Made by a program: the position numbers and the translations under genes. Below are positions 23,101-35,187 of a stretch of DNA of 64,000 nt, one piece after another. Source of the DNA: Closterium sp. NIES-65 (lineage: Eukaryota > Streptophyta > Zygnematophyceae > Desmidiales > Closteriaceae). The first letter of the stretch is position 1; each line of letters opens with the position of its first letter. The DNA lies in assembly GCA_948144175.1 (NCBI GenBank), contig CANXME010002275.1, positions 2,856,001 to 2,920,000 on the forward strand. The letters are read 5' to 3'. Under the pieces are notes generated by a model. It was not told the origin of the DNA, made no database searches, and worked only from the letters and a program-made list of their open reading frames with translations.

Positions 23101-26100
23101 ACGGACGGGAAGCCAGGGGGTGACGCGGGGCGAGGCCGCTGAATCGAGGCTGCCATGTCCTCCACGGGAGTGACCTCCACGCCCATACCCCCTGCACTCA
23201 CAGAGCCGACACCATTAGCTCATGCAGCCCCTGTACCCTCACCCTCTGTAACTGCACCTCCCGCACCCCCAGACACGATAGGGACTGGACGCTGCAGGGG
23301 GGGACGACTGCGGAGTGACGTGTGAACCTGAGCTAGAGAACCCCAGACGCGGAAGTCAGCTGCTACGCCCGGAGAACCTATCCAAAGGGAGACCGGCGTC
23401 ACCTGTGGCCGTGCGTCACTGGGCCAAAGGTTCAGCTGGTGCGTGGCGTAGCCGACTGCTTGAGGCCACAAGAACTGGGGGGCATCAGCATGGCAGATGG
23501 AGGTCCGGGCAACCTCCATGACCAGGCTGATGCGTCACTCGGCTACCTCCTGCTGCGGCGAGTATGGTAGCGTGTAAGACTGGATGATCCCCCGACCCTC
23601 ACAAAACCTCTCCAGGCGAGTGGAAGAAAACTCACCACCACGGTCCGAGTGTAGGCAAAGCCCACACAGGCCCTAGACGCCACCCCACGCTAGTAGCCAT
23701 GGCTCGAGGAAGGTAGGCACGTCGTCCTTCCGTCGCAGGGAGAAAACCGTGGTGTAGCGGGAGTTGTTGTCCACCACAATCAGGAAGTAGCGCTCCTGAC
23801 GTGGGCTAAGGACCGGGGAGGGGCCCCAGACGTCCAAGTGCAAGGTTTGGAAAGGAGCCGTGGTGGGGGGGAACGAGGAGGAGTGAGGGGCAGCGTGTTG
23901 CCAACCCTCGACGCAAGGAGTGCACGGCAGCGCAGGTGAGCGAGGAAGCAGGGCAAGCGACGCTGGGAGACCTGAGGCCAGACGGTGAGGTACCATCCTA
24001 CTGAGACGTGGGAACGACGGGTGACCTAGACGGTGGTGGCAGAGGACCGACGGGTGGGGGAGTGACCGATAGTCACACGACACAGCAGCTACCTGACCTG
24101 ACCTGACTCAGTGTGGTGGGACCCAGTGTGTAGTGAGTACGGACCAGAGCTTGGCTCTCTGTGGAAACTGGCCAGAGGCGCCCAAGTGGCACCGACTGTG
24201 CAGGTGGCAACAGGCTTGTCTAGTGAGAAAGTAGTGACTACACCAAGGTCGTGAAAGTGACTAATACCCATCAGGTTCCTAGAGAACGAGGGGGTGTAGT
24301 AACCTGTGAGAAACCCAGAGGGAGCCGCCGGACATGGGAGAGTGGTGGTGCTGCGGGCAACTACAGGTACCACAAAGGGGTCAGCCAAGGCGACAGTGAC
24401 TGGAGAGCGCAGTGGTGTGAGGTCAGTACAGTCTCAAAAGAAACAGCTGGTCGCTCCAGAGTCTAAGGTGAAGGAAAAGCTGTGCAGTCTGTGAGGTCGC
24501 ACCCGAGCCAGCGACAAAGGCTGGTGCTAGACTAGTGGTAGCTGCAGCTCCTACATAAAGACCCTTAGAGGCGCCTGGACTGGAAACAACACACGCACCA
24601 AGACTGGAAACACATGTCTCTACTCGTGCAGCCAAAGAAGGTCCTAGGCAAGGTAGGTGAGACTCAACTGGTGCAGCAGTGCGCGGACGAAGAAGCGAGG
24701 GCTAGTGCGGTGTAATAGCGCGAGGACTAAAACGCTCACGGTAAAGGTCGTCGAGTCGAAGGTAGCAGCTAGACGCAGAGTGGTCAGGACTCGAGAAACT
24801 AGTGCCAGCACCAGGGCCTCACAATGCCCAGTACCCGAAGGGGGCGACGTCTTGCCTACTGCTAGATGAGCCACTGCTGGGGGCGCCACACTTTGGACCC
24901 GCATGTCCCCACTGCCGGGAGTGGTGCGGCTGGCCCTGCTGGTGTAGAACTCTAGTACACGCCATCAGAGGAGCTAGAAACGGGGGGGTGCGCTGGTGGT
25001 AGCTTAAGTTGCTGTAGGTGCGCTGGGGGCAGCATGTGCTGCTGTTGGTTCTGCTGAGGGCAGCCTACGCTGCTGCTGGTTCTGCTGGTGGCAGCCTAAG
25101 CTGCTGCTCGTCTTGCTGGGGGTAGCCTATGCTGCTGCTGGTTCAACTTGGGGCAGCCTATGCTGCTGCTGGTGCGCCTGGCGGCAGTCTAGGCTACTGC
25201 TGGTTCAACTGGGGGCAACCTATGCTGCTGCTAGTGCTCTGGCGACAGCCTATGCTGCTGCTGGTTCAACTAGGGGTAGCCTATGCTACTGCTGGTGCTC
25301 TGGCGGCAGCCTATGCTGCTGCTGGTTCAACTCGGGGCAGCCTATGCTGCTGCTGGTGCTCCTGGCGGTAGTCTAGGCTGTTGCTGGTTCAACTGGGGGC
25401 AGCCTAAACTGCTGCTGATGCTGCTGGCGGCAGTCTATGCTGCAGCTGGTGCGCTGGCGCTGGCGTAGGCTACTGGCGCTTGCTGGCGGCGGCCTATGCT
25501 GGTACTGGCGGCGGGCTACGGGCGGACCGCAGTCAGTATGGGGTGGAGGGCAGCGGGAGGTGAATGGGAGTCGACGGGGAAGGGGGTGGGACGTGGGGGC
25601 GACAGGAGGCGGTTGAAAGGGGGACGGGGAGGCGATGGGATGGGGGGGGGACGGGTGGCGACGAGAGGCGACGAAGGGGCGACGGAAAGGGGGGGGGCGG
25701 GGGAGGCAACCAGAGGCGACGCGGAGGCGACGAGAAGGGGGGGAACAGGGAGACGACGGGGGGGGCGACGTGGAGGCGACGGGAAGGGGGGGACGGGGAA
25801 GCGACGAGAGGCGACGTAGAGGCGATGGAAAGGGGGGGACGGGGAGGCAACGGGAGGCGACACGGAGGCGATGGAAAGGGGGGGACGAGGAGGCGATGGG
25901 AGGCAATACAAGGCGACGGGAAGGGGGGGGACGGGGAGGCGACTGGGGGCCGACGTGGAGGCGACGGGAAGGGGGGAATGGGGAAGCGACAAGAGGCAAC
26001 GGGAAGGGAGGGACGGGGAGGCGACGGGAGCGACGCGGAGACGACGGGAAGGCGACGGGGAGGCAACGGGGAGGCGACGGAAAGGGGACGGGGAGGCAAC

Positions 26101-26421
26101 AGAAAGGGGACGGGGGGGCGACGGGAAGGGGATAGGGCCGCGACGGGGAGGGGACGGGGGCGCGAGCTACACGGGCGCTACGGGTAGAGGCGCTTCGGGC
26201 TACGGGGCGCTTCGGGCTACGGGGCGCTTCGGGGTACAAGGCGCTTCGGGTTATGGGGCGGTGGGCCCAACAGATCGATCTAGCTCTATACCATGTCACA
26301 AAGGTAACTATTGGATGAATGGTAAAAAAAGAAGCAGTACAAGGAAACCCTAACTAAACCTAGGGCAAAGTGTAACATCCCTAGACTAACCCTCATAAAC
26401 TATAGAAAAAATAGTTTGACA
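20166..26421 (-). mobile_element. Copia-C: Copia-A-like element nested in Copia-B
   Basis: LTRs at 20166-20270 and 26294-26421 share their ends and much of their sequence but differ in length (105 and 128 bp). The TSD gtatt is at 20161-20165 and 26422-26426. A primer-binding site reading TGGTATAGAGCTAG on the minus strand adjoins the right LTR. Parts from right to left are leader repeats (25,000-26,290), protease near 24,350, integrase 23,220-24,080 with WGPSPV, VVDNNSRYTTVF and HADAPQFLWP, hinge about 22,300-23,200, RT 21,200-22,100 with FKARYVARGFSQR and a VYVDDLVFAT box, and a degenerate RNase H. It is broken, with more than ten breaks by impression. Confidence 0.88.
25020..26270. repeat. 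Two tandem-repeat blocks in the Copia-C leader
   Basis: At 25,030-25,470 a unit of about 60 bp (words GCCTATGCTGCTGCTGGT and TCAACTGGGGGCA) recurs about eight times. At 25,560-26,270 shorter units of the type GGCGACGGGAAGGGGGGACG recur. As in Copia-A, this low-complexity leader lies between the primer-binding site and the coding region. Long frames on both strands over it are artefacts. Confidence 0.75.
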
Positions 26422-26426
26422 GTATT

Positions 26427-26580
26427 CGCGGCTGATGTTGAGGTGAATTCTCCAGTGCGCGCGGCTTGCGAACTTGCCGATGGTTGATGTCAGCGGGCGA
26501 TATTGCACCATGCACCCCCAAACACAGAGCATTGAGGTGTCGCCTTTCGTGTCTGTCAATTTTAGGTGTGGGGAGGGTGG
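26427..26580 (-). other. Copia-B integrase C-terminal fragment (fossil)
   Basis: Translated on the minus strand this reads through MLCVWGCMVQY and STIGKFASRAHW. That is the segment after the integrase core of copia elements, where the chain normally continues to a hydrophobic block and the hinge. It sits directly against the TSD of Copia-C, showing that Copia-C landed in Copia-B. Confidence 0.7.
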
Positions 26581-26639
26581 TGACTGGTGCAGACCCTCTA
26601 CCTAGGACTCAAACTATATCGGGTGGCCGTCGGCGTCAA

Positions 26640-28490
26640 AGGCGAGTACAATGGGAGTCGCCATAGCGGCAGTAATGGTAGTAAGGGAGTAGCAAAGGCG
26701 GCTCGGCAGGGCGGCTCAGCTGGGCCAGCAGTAGCACAGGCAGCTGCAGCCCAGCAGCAACAGCAGCAGCAGCTTAGCAGCTGAGCAGCAGTACGTAGGG
26801 CAGGGCAGGGCAGGGCAAGGCAGGCGCAGTGCAGCCGGCAGCTTAGCAGCAGCAGCAGAGCAGCAGCAGCAGCAGCAATTGAACAGCAGCAGCATGAGCA
26901 TAGGCGGCAACAGCAGCACTGGCGGCAGCAGTATCGCTGGCGGCAGCAGCAACTTAGGTGGGAGCAGCAGCGCATGTGGGAGGAGCAGCTTAATAGCAGT
27001 AGCCTCAGCATAGCAGCAGCAGCTTGGCAACAACAGGAGCAGCAGCAGCTTAGCAGCAGCGGCTTGGCAACAGCAGCAGTAGCAGCCTAGCAGCTCAGCA
27101 ACAGCACGTAGGGCAGGGCAAGGCAGTGGGCGCAGGGCAGCCAACAGCTTAGCAGAGGCGGCGACCGGTAGGCAGCAGCTGCAGCTTGGCGGGGCAGCGC
27201 TGGGCAGCGTGCAGGGCAGCGCTGGTGGCGGCCAGGCAGGGCAGGGAAGCGCTGGGTAGCGTGTAGGGCAGTGTTGGCGGCGGCCAAGCATGGCAGGGCA
27301 GCGCTGGGTAGCGTGCAGGGCAGCGCTAGCGGTGGCCAGGCAGGGTAGGGCAGCGCTGGGCAGCGTGCAGGGCAGTGCTGGCGGCAGCTAGGCAGGACAG
27401 GGCAGCGCTGGGGCGGGCAGTGCAGGGCGCTGGCGCGGAAAAGGGTGCTGGCGCGGGCAGGGCGCTGGCGTGGGCAGGGCAGGGCGCTGGCGTGGGCAGG
27501 GCAGGGCACTAGCGCGAGCAGGGCAGGGCGCTAGCGCATGGTGCAGGCAGGGTAGGGCGCGTGGTGCACTGCGCAGGCTGAACGGGGTAGGGGTGCAGTA
27601 GCGCAAGCAGCGGTAGCAGCGCTGAGCGACAACGAGGTAGGGCAGCAGCTCAGGCGGCAGCAGCGCCGCAGCGCAGCAGCAGTAGTACAGGCAGCAGCAG
27701 CAGCTTAGGCGGCAGCGCAAGGCACTGTGGGCAGGGCAGCGCAATAGCGCTGGGCAGGGCAAGGCACGCTCGAGGCAAGCGACTGGAGCAGCTTAGCAGC
27801 AGTTGGAATGCATGCAAGGAACGGGCAGCAAGGCATGCGGGGCACGCAGGCAGCAGGGCGCGCACGGGGCACGCAGGGCAGCAGGGCATGCATGGGTGCT
27901 AGGGACCGGGGCACGCGCGAGCGCTAGGCAGTGGGGCGCGCACGGGCGCTGGGCAGCAGGGCACGCGCAATTACGGGGCAGTAGGGCGCGCACGACCGCT
28001 GGGCAGCGGGGCACGTATTGGCACTGGGCAGCGAGGCGCGCGCGGGCAAGGGGCAGCGGGGCACACGCAGGTACGGGGCAGCAGTGTGCGCACAGCAGCA
28101 AGGCGTGCACCGGCGTTGGGCAGCAAGGCGTGCGCGGGCGCTGGGCAGTGGGGAACGCTGGCGCGCTGGGCAGCGGGGCGCGCTGGCGTACTGGGCAACG
28201 GGACGTGCTGGCGCGCTGGGCAGCGGGGCACGCTGGCGCGCTGGGCAGCGGGGCGCGCTGGCACGTAGGGCAGCACGGCGCGCGCTAGCGGGCAAGAGCG
28301 GAACCAATCGGTAAGCCCTTGAAAAAAAGCGTCAATCCTAAGGATCGACCTGCTCTGATACCATGTCGAAGGCTAAGGAACAAGAATGATGAGACTAGCA
28401 AGTAAGGGTGATACAATTGTGGAACCCTAATGGGTTGTACCCCCTAATGAGTATCCCAATATAGCCTACAGTGATATATAATGTTTGACA
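26640..28490 (-). mobile_element. LTR and leader of a further copia-type element, incomplete
   Basis: A 127-bp LTR at 28364-28490 (TGTCAAACAT..CTTCGACA on the minus strand) is followed inward by a perfect primer-binding site TGGTATCAGAGC. After that comes about 1.7 kb of low-complexity leader built on CAGCAGCAG and GGGCAGCG-type repeats. It lies inside Copia-B gag. The leader resembles that of Copia-D at 36,430-36,840. No coding domain and no second LTR were found, so it is a truncated copy or a non-autonomous one whose far end was lost. Confidence 0.7.
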
Positions 28491-29100
28491 AGAGAGCCAT
28501 GTAGCACTTGATCTTCTCTAGGTAGTCCACACCAATAGTAGAAAGCTTCACATAGAGGTCCCGGAGTTGATCGAACGCTCCTTGTACGTCATCACCCTCG
28601 TTAATCTTCACCGCATCGAGTTGTCGCTCAAGCACCACCGCCATCGCTTCGCTGCTGGGGGCATGGTTATCCTTCAATATCTTCCATACCTTGGGACCAC
28701 ACTGGATATCTTTGATGAGATGCTTAATGTGGTGCAGCTGGTTGGATGAGAGGCATTGGGAGAGAAGGAAAAATCCATCCTTGGATCGACGATCCCATTC
28801 CTTGGTCGCTCCTTCGCTCGCATGCCTTATCAATTCTCCAGCCCATAAATGGTTTGAGAGGAGCTCCTCCCGAAGCTCCATGATGCCCAATCCTCCCCAT
28901 AGAACTTCTCTAGGTTGAATGCCTTCACATCATCCTTAGCTGGTGTTGAAACAGACGCTATTGGTGTAGATCCGCCTGCAACTCCTCTTCCTGCTTCCCC
29001 AGCGCCTCTCACACCACCACTGCCACTTGGACCAGCTGGATCAGAACCTTTGGCCTCTATATCGACCCAAGAACAGAATAAAAACCCCTCTGATACCACT
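28491..29100 (-). other. Copia-B Gag, UBN2 type (fossil)
   Basis: The minus-strand sequence has FNLEKFYGEDWASWSF, WDRRSKDGFFLLSQCLSS, GPKVWKILKDNHAP and VVLERQLDAVKINEG followed by a helical segment. This is the UBN2 gag-polypeptide family of plant copia elements. It is cut on its 3' side by the LTR ending at 28490. A proline/glycine-rich linker lies near the start. Confidence 0.8.
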
Positions 29101-29761
29101 TGATATAGTCTAGAGTCCACTTAGGGGTCGCGGATGCCCATGAAACCGCCTAACCAGATTCTGACGACTTGGAACCGCCACTGTTCAAACCGCCGTCGTC
29201 ATCAGCTCCAAGCAAGTTAAGTTCTGAGCTTTAGACAGCTAATAGCCACAGGTGTCCAATTACGAACAGTATCTTGCTTGTCTCAATCAGAGATGTGAGC
29301 GCTACATAGTGATAAAAAACGTAACCACGTCTGAAAACATTCAGTCTGATTGATGCAAGGAACAGGTGACTACAACATCGCCTAGGGGGGGCAGGAATCA
29401 TCCTGGAAACTCAGAGAAGGCTGAGTCATAGGGGAGAAAAGCTAGAGAAGGATGGGAAACGTCCTAGCTAGGTTAGAAAAGCCAACAACACTTGGATGTT
29501 CAGTGCTGTACTCAAGGCTACCAATAGTAAGTCAAGCCAACCATGGATCAGCTTGTCTTTCCACTTGCACCCTCTTGCAAGCTGCTTTCAAGAAGACCAC
29601 ACTTCTCAAAAAGAGGGTGGTCAAGTTCCACTTGACCACCTATACTTCTTGTCTCGTTCTCTTTTGTTGCACCATTGGCATGACAACAATGAAAGGGTGG
29701 CAAGGGAAATGCTGCCAACAGTTCACCATGACAACTGAAAAGTAACTTTCAGAAGTTGTCA
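29101..29761 (-). repeat. Probable upstream LTR of Copia-B
   Basis: About 660 bp with TGACAACTTC at its minus-strand start and CTATATCA at its end, two bases before the primer-binding site. It is much longer than the 105-140 bp LTRs of the other copia elements here. This assignment rests on termini and position only, because no second copy was found in the window. Confidence 0.6.
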
Positions 29762-30147
29762 CGTGCTGCTCCAATGCTGGGTTACATGAGAGGTAGCAGG
29801 AAGGGCGGCACAAGACACACGAACCCGATGCTCTGTCAGGGAGACGAGCAACGGGGAGTATCGAGCAGGAGCAGGCATAGGGGAGTCAGGCGGCAACAGT
29901 GGCCGAGACAGGTCAGGCGGCGGAAACAAAAGAGGAGTAGTACCAGTGGGCGTCGGCTCAGATAGTGACAATGACGGGTGCTCCAAGAAGATAGGCCGCC
30001 GCGGCAGCGACTGCACCTCACCCCCAGACCCAGCACCTCCGGTACCAGTACCTCCAAGTCCACCAACAAGAGGACTTTTAGCACTCCCAGAGTCTGCACC
30101 CCCATTTTGCAGTTTCTAAACCCACATGCCTTTTACCTTTAGGAACA
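29762..30147. other. Short unassigned segment with copia-hinge-like composition
   Basis: One frame is rich in Gly, Ser, Pro and Val (for example CTSPPDPAPPVPVPP) and resembles the hinge of Copia-A-type elements, read on the minus strand. No conserved domain is present. It is probably a scrap of another copia element lying between Copia-B and the pogo-like fragment. Confidence 0.4.
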
Positions 30148-31216
30148 TCACACTTCGACACATTCTTCATCTTCGACCACCCCTACGGGTGCAGCTTCTC
30201 CCCTGATGCTATGCAGGCAAGCATGACAATGAGCCTCGTCATCTCGTAGCTTGCTGAGTGGATTGGGACAGATCATGCGCCACGGTGGTCGATTGTCCTC
30301 TCGGGGCATCTCGATGAAGAGCGGGGATTGGTCCGCGTTGATGATGCATGAGAGGTCGATGGTGTGTCGAGCACGGTTGATCCGCACGAACTGCCAACAG
30401 GCCTTACAAGCATTTGCACACTCTGCCATGTGAAAAAACACAAGAGAAGACGAGGGTTTAGAACCTGAGAAGGCACTTACCGACTAAGAAGAGAGAGGTG
30501 ATTATAGAGCACGATCCCCGGCAAATTCAGTGTTTTAGAACTCACCCTAAGACAACCTTTGCCCAACCTTAGTCTTCATGCGCATTACCAGGTTCCACCG
30601 GTCCCGAAATCGTTGACTCCAGTGGGACGATACGTTCAAGTTCTTGTCGGGGTGGTGCTTCTTCGTCCCCTTGCGGCTCCAACGTTGCTTGTCCTTCACC
30701 GATATAGCCACCCACTTTGATCGCTCCAGGCAGACGTGCCGGTTAAGAGCTGTCTCCATGTTGGGGTGGTATGCATGGCGGCCATCAACGTGTAGACGCT
30801 TGCGGCAGTTAGCGGCACCCCGAAACACGCCCAAATCTTCCTGGCCCATTCAGCGTCAAATGCACGCAATGGAGACAGATGATTTCCGTGAAGTATTCTT
30901 CAAGGAGACGAGCTCCTTGTAGCGAAGCACCCAATTCACCTTTTCACATATGCTCTAGCTTCTCTGCGACTTTGTGTAACCGCGATTGTGTGGGGATTGA
31001 GACCGAGAATCTAAAATAGCGAGGGTGGGGTCCTTCGGTTTAGGCGCTGCGGGGAACTTGGGGATGGGTTCGACGGCGTCAGTGTACTCTTCATCCGAAC
31101 CTCCAGCCTTGTGGACGACGATGTCATCATTTCTTGCGGTCGTGGGTTGCCTCGACTTCTTCTATTTCTTTCCTTTTTGGGTTGCAAAGCAACCTAATAC
31201 AATCGATCTGGACGGA
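30148..31216 (-). pseudogene. Pogo/Tigger-like DNA transposase, truncated copy
   Basis: Minus-strand parts in order: an acidic N-terminal stretch (AGGSDEEYTDAVEPIP); a CENP-B/pogo-type DNA-binding region (RKRLHVDGRHAYHPNMETAL, KWVAISVKDKQRW, RFRDRWNLVMRMKTKVGQRL); and the start of the DDE domain (CIINADQSPLFIEMP, first catalytic Asp). The second and third catalytic Asp and the C-terminal half are missing. A non-coding gap of about 100-130 bp falls between the DNA-binding part and the DDE part, at the same place as intron 1 of the better-preserved relative at 42428-44262, so it is likely the same intron. Several frames are used; it cannot encode an active transposase. Confidence 0.82.
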
Positions 31217-34188
31217 TGAGTCTCCCTTGCTTTCCCATATCTCTGGGGCCGTTGATGTTAAGGCACGCACAAGTAAGGATGTTTTTCTTGTTACTCATTT
31301 ATCCACTGACTAGCAACTCTTTCGCATCCATAGGTTGAAAAGGCAATGAAAGTGACCACACTGACTACAACACAAACTCTAGCCGCTGTCTCCAGTCTAC
31401 TGTTCAGATCCCGAGTCTTTCTTGATGGCAGCAAGGTTCGTCTTCTCGAGAGACCTCTTGGTTGAGGTGCCGAGCTTCTCCTGGCAGATGAGGTGCGCCG
31501 CAGATGCAACATGATCCGATGCTTTCGTGAAACACTTCCCGTGAGCCTTCTTGCACCCAGCCTGGGTGCATAACCACTCCTCCCTCTTGCTTCCTGTGGA
31601 GATGAGCACCAGAGCAGGCTCTTGGAGGATAGGGAGGAGGAGCATGGTGGCTTTCAAGTACACAGCTGAAGGAGTCAACCAGATCGCTAGTAAGAAGCAA
31701 GATTGGAAGAAAACGGCCAGTTGAAAAGGGTGAGACTGGACCACTATTACCGTTAAGCCTGTGAGCTTTCCCCAGCGTCAGATTCCACTTCCCTACATTA
31801 TTATGACGCTCTACCGTGAATAGGTTATGATACTTATCATAATGATGCCCCTCGCAGAGTGTGCAGGATAATGAAGAATAGTGGATTAGCAGCTTCTTCG
31901 AGCAATCCGCCGGGTCGAGCACAACGTGGATCCAGCGCCCGTTGTCGCTAGGGTGCGGGTAGACAAGGCCCTTGACGATGTCAGTATCAGCACCTTTCGG
32001 TGGGTGAAAGACACGATGGAAAGCGGAGCAGTGGAGGAAAGCCGGCCGCTGACTCTTCTGCATCTTATAAGTCGAGAGCCGATCAGTCAGCATGTCAATT
32101 TCTACAGTCGCCGAAACACCGCGGAAGATAACCTCCTCTGTCGTTGGATTTAGCGACCGCTCTTGCACGAATGAAGTGCTGTCAATATGCTGCCAATGCA
32201 GCTTCACCAGCTTGCCATTCAGCCTATGATAAACCACCTCCTTTGTTGTGCAGATTTCCGCATCACGCTCCAGAAGGAGAGTTGCAGATGGTAATATCAC
32301 AGTTTTGCAATGTACACCGCTTGCAGCTCTTGGAACTTCGTTATCGACTAGGCATGAACGCAGAGCTCTGCATTCCACCCACGCTTCATCAGCATCTTGA
32401 CAGTATCCATGACACAGACAAACCTCTTGAGCGAGCACAAGCAGAATGACAGTAGTACTGAAATGCATCGCTGCTTCCTTGTCATGATCCACTTCCATTT
32501 CATCGTCGGAGTTGTCGTCATCAAGCAAAACCTCCTCGACCACAGCACCGATTGCCGTTCCATCATTTTAAATTCAGATCCACGAGCAGATCCATTATGG
32601 GAAGGAGTCGGCGTAGTCACGTTGACGGTTTTGTTGTTCTCTTCACCCGATGTGAGATCTGTGGCAAGCTTGTCGGTGTCAACAGCAGGAGGATCACCAG
32701 GAGCAGCAGGATTGTCAATGACAACCTTAGAGCAGGGACCCTTGGCAGGAGCCATAGTGCAATGATGAAAGAAAAGCAGACAGTGGCTTTGCCGAGTGCA
32801 AAAGCCGATTGCAATGTGGTCTGCCAGAAAGCTGAGCACAGAATGGTTAAGTAGTATTGAGGGACCCGCTGGAACCATTCTTTCTTGAAGATGATGATGC
32901 AAAACTGAGGTAGAAGCCTCGGGATCGTAGCTTGTGATAAGCTTGATAATAGAACAGTAGTTGATAGCCTTAGGCTTGCAGGATAACAGACCGAGCACTA
33001 GCGTTCTCGAGAATGCTTGGGAAAATCCATGATAGGTTGCTTTGTAACACGGTGAGCCAATGTCAGCATAAATGATAGGTCTCCCGACAGCTGAGTTATG
33101 GACGAACCCAAAGGTATAAAAGGAAGTTAGATCAGAGCACTCTAGCGGTTGCGTGGCTCGAGGTCGGTGAAATCCATGGCGGTCGTAAGGCGCGGAGCAT
33201 TGTCATTGTAGAAAGGAGGCTGATGAGTGTTGCAGAAAGGAGCCATACGAGTCTTGGTTCATCCTTTGAACCTCGGGATTTTGAACACGGAAACCGCCAC
33301 CTTCTTCTGTTTCCTTCGTGATTTACCCTTTGCAGGAGCCTCATCCACCTTGGCCTTGTCCTCTGGTGAAGCGGCGCGACAGATTCTCCTTGCTTGAAAC
33401 GTCCGAGACCAAAATCGTGCGGCGCTTCCTCGTGACCTTGTGAAAAATCTGCATCTTCAGCAGCGGAACCTTGTTGTCCGCGAGGCGCTACGGATTGTCG
33501 CCGTCCACTCTGTAAAAGAAGACCGCATAGGTTGCTCCGGACGCATCCAATACTCTTGTCGCATCCGTTACCCTTGCAGCAACCGCATCCTCCACATCCA
33601 CAACCGCTTCCACCACATCCGCCGCATCCTCATCCGCCGCATCTGCATCGTCGTCTCCTGTGCGCCACACCTCTTCCTCGTTGCCGTCACAAATCGGTCT
33701 CGTCCATCATTCGTCGTCATCAACTCCTGCTGCAGGTGTGGCCGTCGGAGAATTGCTGCCATCATGCCTATTCTCGGGCCAGTCTTTGTCATCCGCCGCA
33801 TCCGCACATCGTCTTGTTGCGGTGCGCCGCAGCTCGCACGAGAGCCTCCCACCATGGATGCAGGTTCTTGAGGCTCGCTACCGGTCATTTCTAAGCCAAT
33901 ATTGTTTCCTAGTGAGTTCATTCGGACATTGTTCGTGAGGTGTAAGTTGGGATGAGGGAAGGAAGAAGAGAGACCTGTCTTCCTACCCATGTTTCAGCCA
34001 GCCGTGAGGTGAAGTTGAGGAGGATAATGAGATTAATGAGCATCCAAGCTAACTACCAACCCTCCCCCTCCCCCCCCCTCTCTCACCGTCTCCCTATGCC
34101 AGGCCGCTCCTCTACGAGTAAAGGCCTCGTGGAGGACCTCTTGACAGCTCTCAATTGCTGCTAAGCTGTCCTCCCCAGGCCCATAGAT
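31217..34188 (-). other. Decayed coding-like region of unknown family
   Basis: Several minus-strand stretches look protein-coding. One open frame at 31404-32543 (about 380 residues) has an acidic start (DDDNSDDEMEVDHDKE) and Cys/His-bearing segments (HYSSLSCTLCEGHHYDKYH). An overlapping frame near 31540-31640 has CTQAGCKKAHGKC. An acidic, Ala/Asp-rich stretch (DADAADEDAADVVEAVVD) lies near 33590-33660, and a lysine-rich one (AKGKSRRKQKKVAVSVFKIP) near 33260-33340. Frames change and stops occur, so it is broken in more than one place. I recognise no family; it may be cargo of a transposon or an old host gene. Confidence 0.4.
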
Positions 34189-35154
34189 TGTGAAGAATGA
34201 GGAATGAAAAGGAGGAGGTTCACTAGCAAACATTGGGATACATATAGCAAACCCTAAAAGGGTTGTACTCACTATAGAGTACCCCACTGCAGACTAGAGA
34301 AACATTATATTGTGACACACCCCCATAGTCAAAGTGGGGTGTAATCAGCACAACAAGCAAAGCAGAACAAGCTCAGGGTGGATCACAATGTCACCACACA
34401 TTCCGAGCACAAGTACAAGAAGCAACAGTTTAAAGTTCACAAATGTAAGCAAAGCTAGAGGCTATCGCAGAGGGCAAGTGTGGAGGAGGAGGGACTATGA
34501 GAGGAGAGGAGGTAGTGGGCGGCAGCTGAAGCTGCTGGCATACGGCGCAACTGGAGCAACTGGCACACGGGCAACTGGAGCAACTGGCACACTGGCAACT
34601 GGAGCAACTGGCACACGGGCTACTGGAGTTATTGGCTCCGCGGCTAACTCTGAGCGGCAGGAGCAACGGACTCTCGGGCGACTGGAGCAGCGGGCTCACG
34701 GGCGACTGGCGCAATGGGCTCACGGGCGACTGGCGCAACGGTCTCGCGGGCGATTGGAGCTGCGGGCTTCACGGCGGCCACCCCCTTCAAACTCCCCTAA
34801 CTATCCCACCCCCATTTCACACACCCCCTACTATACCCCTAGGTTCACTCACACCCCACCCCCTAGCACCACTCCGTCGACTCCCACACACCCACCCCCC
34901 TCAGTGGCAGCTGCAGCAGTGGGAGACAGAGGAGGAGGAGGAGCAGGGGAGACCACACACCCGCCACCCCCCACTCGCCACCCCCAGACTCTAACACAGG
35001 GCAGGGCGGGACGGCGGGTAGGGAGGTTACGGGGGGGGGGGGGGGGGGGGCGACGCGCGGCCTCCCAGGGCACCAAAACAGGCGGTAGAAGGGGCGGCGC
35101 TTGCCCCCCCCCCCTGGTCGCGCGGCCTCCTCAGGTCGCCTCGACAGGCGACGG

Positions 35155-35187
<33 letters not shown>

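Larger units (their letters stand above)
18240..29761 (-). mobile_element. Copia-B: decayed Ty1/copia element with nested insertions
   Basis: A minus-strand element whose upstream LTR I place at 29101-29761 (TGACAAC..ATATCA). A primer-binding site reading TGGTATCAGAGG lies just inside it. Gag of the UBN2 type lies at about 28491-29100. An integrase C-terminal piece is at 26427-26570. The hinge, RT and RNase H occupy 18240-20160. Its downstream LTR was not found, so that end appears truncated. It is interrupted by Copia-C and by an LTR-leader piece ending at 28490. It is heavily broken, with many breaks, and is older than both insertions. Confidence 0.8.

Noticed and set aside
25373-26353. Pro/Arg-rich and Gly/Arg-rich frames on opposite strands
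   Set aside because: Composition artefact of the Copia-C leader repeats.
27803-28314. Cys/Ala-rich and Gly/Arg-rich frames
   Set aside because: Low-complexity leader of an incomplete copia-type element; no conserved motif.
26640-28363. CAG/CTG trinucleotide tracts as a coding poly-Gln gene
   Set aside because: They lie between an LTR primer-binding site and Copia-B fragments, with stops in the candidate frames.
18240-29761. A perfect 3' LTR of Copia-B near 18,229 (TGATATCATGACA)
   Set aside because: Only about six bases match the 29101-29761 LTR before similarity ends; chance is likely.
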